Of a stretch of DNA of 12,463 nucleotides, positions 12,346-12,463 are shown piece by piece. Below the pieces are notes generated by a model that had not been told where the DNA came from, made no database searches, and was given only the letters and a program-made list of their open reading frames with translations. How positions within the stretch are numbered: the first letter of the stretch is position 1; each line of letters begins with the position of its first letter. The stretch comes from Pseudomonadota bacterium (GTDB taxonomy: Bacteria; Pseudomonadota; Alphaproteobacteria; Rhizobiales; Xanthobacteraceae), in assembly GCA_023434095.1 (NCBI GenBank), contig JAEYTJ010000267.1, positions 1-12,463 on the forward strand, in the 5' to 3' direction. The translations under genes were made by a program, and so were the position numbers.

Positions 12346-12463
12346 TCAGTTCGCAGCGACCTGCGCGCGTACAGTCACCAGCATCGCCTCGACCGCGGCC
12401 TTCACTTCATTGAGGCGCTCCGGGTCGCGCGAACGCACGACGATGTTCGTGTTCGGCCCGCCC
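12346..12463 (-). CDS. C-terminal fragment of a probable CinA/MoaB-like molybdopterin-binding protein
   Basis: A minus-strand frame enters from beyond the right edge and stops at 12346-12348, giving the last 38 residues: G-G-P-N-T-N-I-V-V-R-S-R-D-P-E-R, then L-N-E-V-K-A-A-V-E-A-M-L, then A-Q-V-A-A-N. The beta-strand N-I-V-V-R-S followed by a D-P-E-R-L helix resembles the end of competence/damage-inducible protein A (MoCF-binding domain) in alphaproteobacteria. That is a tentative match on a short tail. It lies 48 bases upstream of gpt in the same direction. The rest of the gene is outside the window. Confidence 0.5.
   Translation of the reverse strand, partial: GGPNTNIVVRSRDPERLNEVKAAVEAMLVTVRAQVAAN

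Noticed and set aside
1..12463. CRISPR array or defence system
   Set aside because: No regularly spaced repeats and no recognisable nuclease, methylase or toxin-antitoxin genes were seen.

Overview
The window reads as the junction between an integrated mobile element and the core chromosome of a GC-rich alphaproteobacterium. The order is probably Hyphomicrobiales, perhaps a relative of Ancylobacter, Starkeya or Bradyrhizobium. That placement is inferred from the GapR/DUF2312-type protein, the HdeD-type protein fused to a papain-like domain, the IlvD and Gpt sequences, and a tRNA-Met 3' half typical of this class. No single marker fixes the genus.

Positions 1 to about 6814 are the right-hand end of a prophage or related integrative element whose left end lies outside the window. 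Ten genes run rightward in one tight cassette with ATGA/GTGA overlaps or gaps of 1-10 bases: a small phage orphan, a cupin-fold protein, a three-helix membrane protein, a GapR (DUF2312) nucleoid protein, an unknown acidic protein, a DnaN-like sliding clamp, a DUF1643 protein, a 48-residue putative lipoprotein, a MazG-like protein with a C-terminal Cys cluster, and then an excisionase-like winged-helix protein whose frame overlaps the tyrosine integrase by 241 bases. The cassette looks like an early/replication module (clamp, nucleoid protein, nucleotide-pool enzyme) ending in a recombination module. No capsid, tail or lysis genes are visible here.

The integrase stops 52 bases before a 3' half of tRNA-Met(CAT), running from the anticodon stem to the CCA. 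Its 5' side does not fold as tRNA, so this is the displaced half of the attachment site (attR). The element therefore uses the anticodon-loop region of the elongator tRNA-Met gene. The intact, reconstituted tRNA should lie at the far left end.

From 6815 onward the sequence is chromosomal: an HdeD-like membrane protein with a C-terminal permuted papain-like domain, translationally coupled to an MFS transporter; a small exported four-cysteine protein; ilvD (dihydroxy-acid dehydratase) with a strong ribosome-binding site; and on the opposite strand gpt (xanthine phosphoribosyltransferase), convergent with ilvD and only 7 bases away. Upstream of gpt on the minus strand is the C-terminal end of a probable CinA/MoaB-like molybdopterin-binding protein.

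The points most worth attention are the overlapping xis/int frames, the anticodon-loop attR with nearby repeats, the phage-borne sliding clamp paired with a phage-borne GapR, the MazG-like protein lacking the usual ExxD aspartate and fused to a Cys cluster, and the HdeD-papain fusion coupled to an MFS gene.
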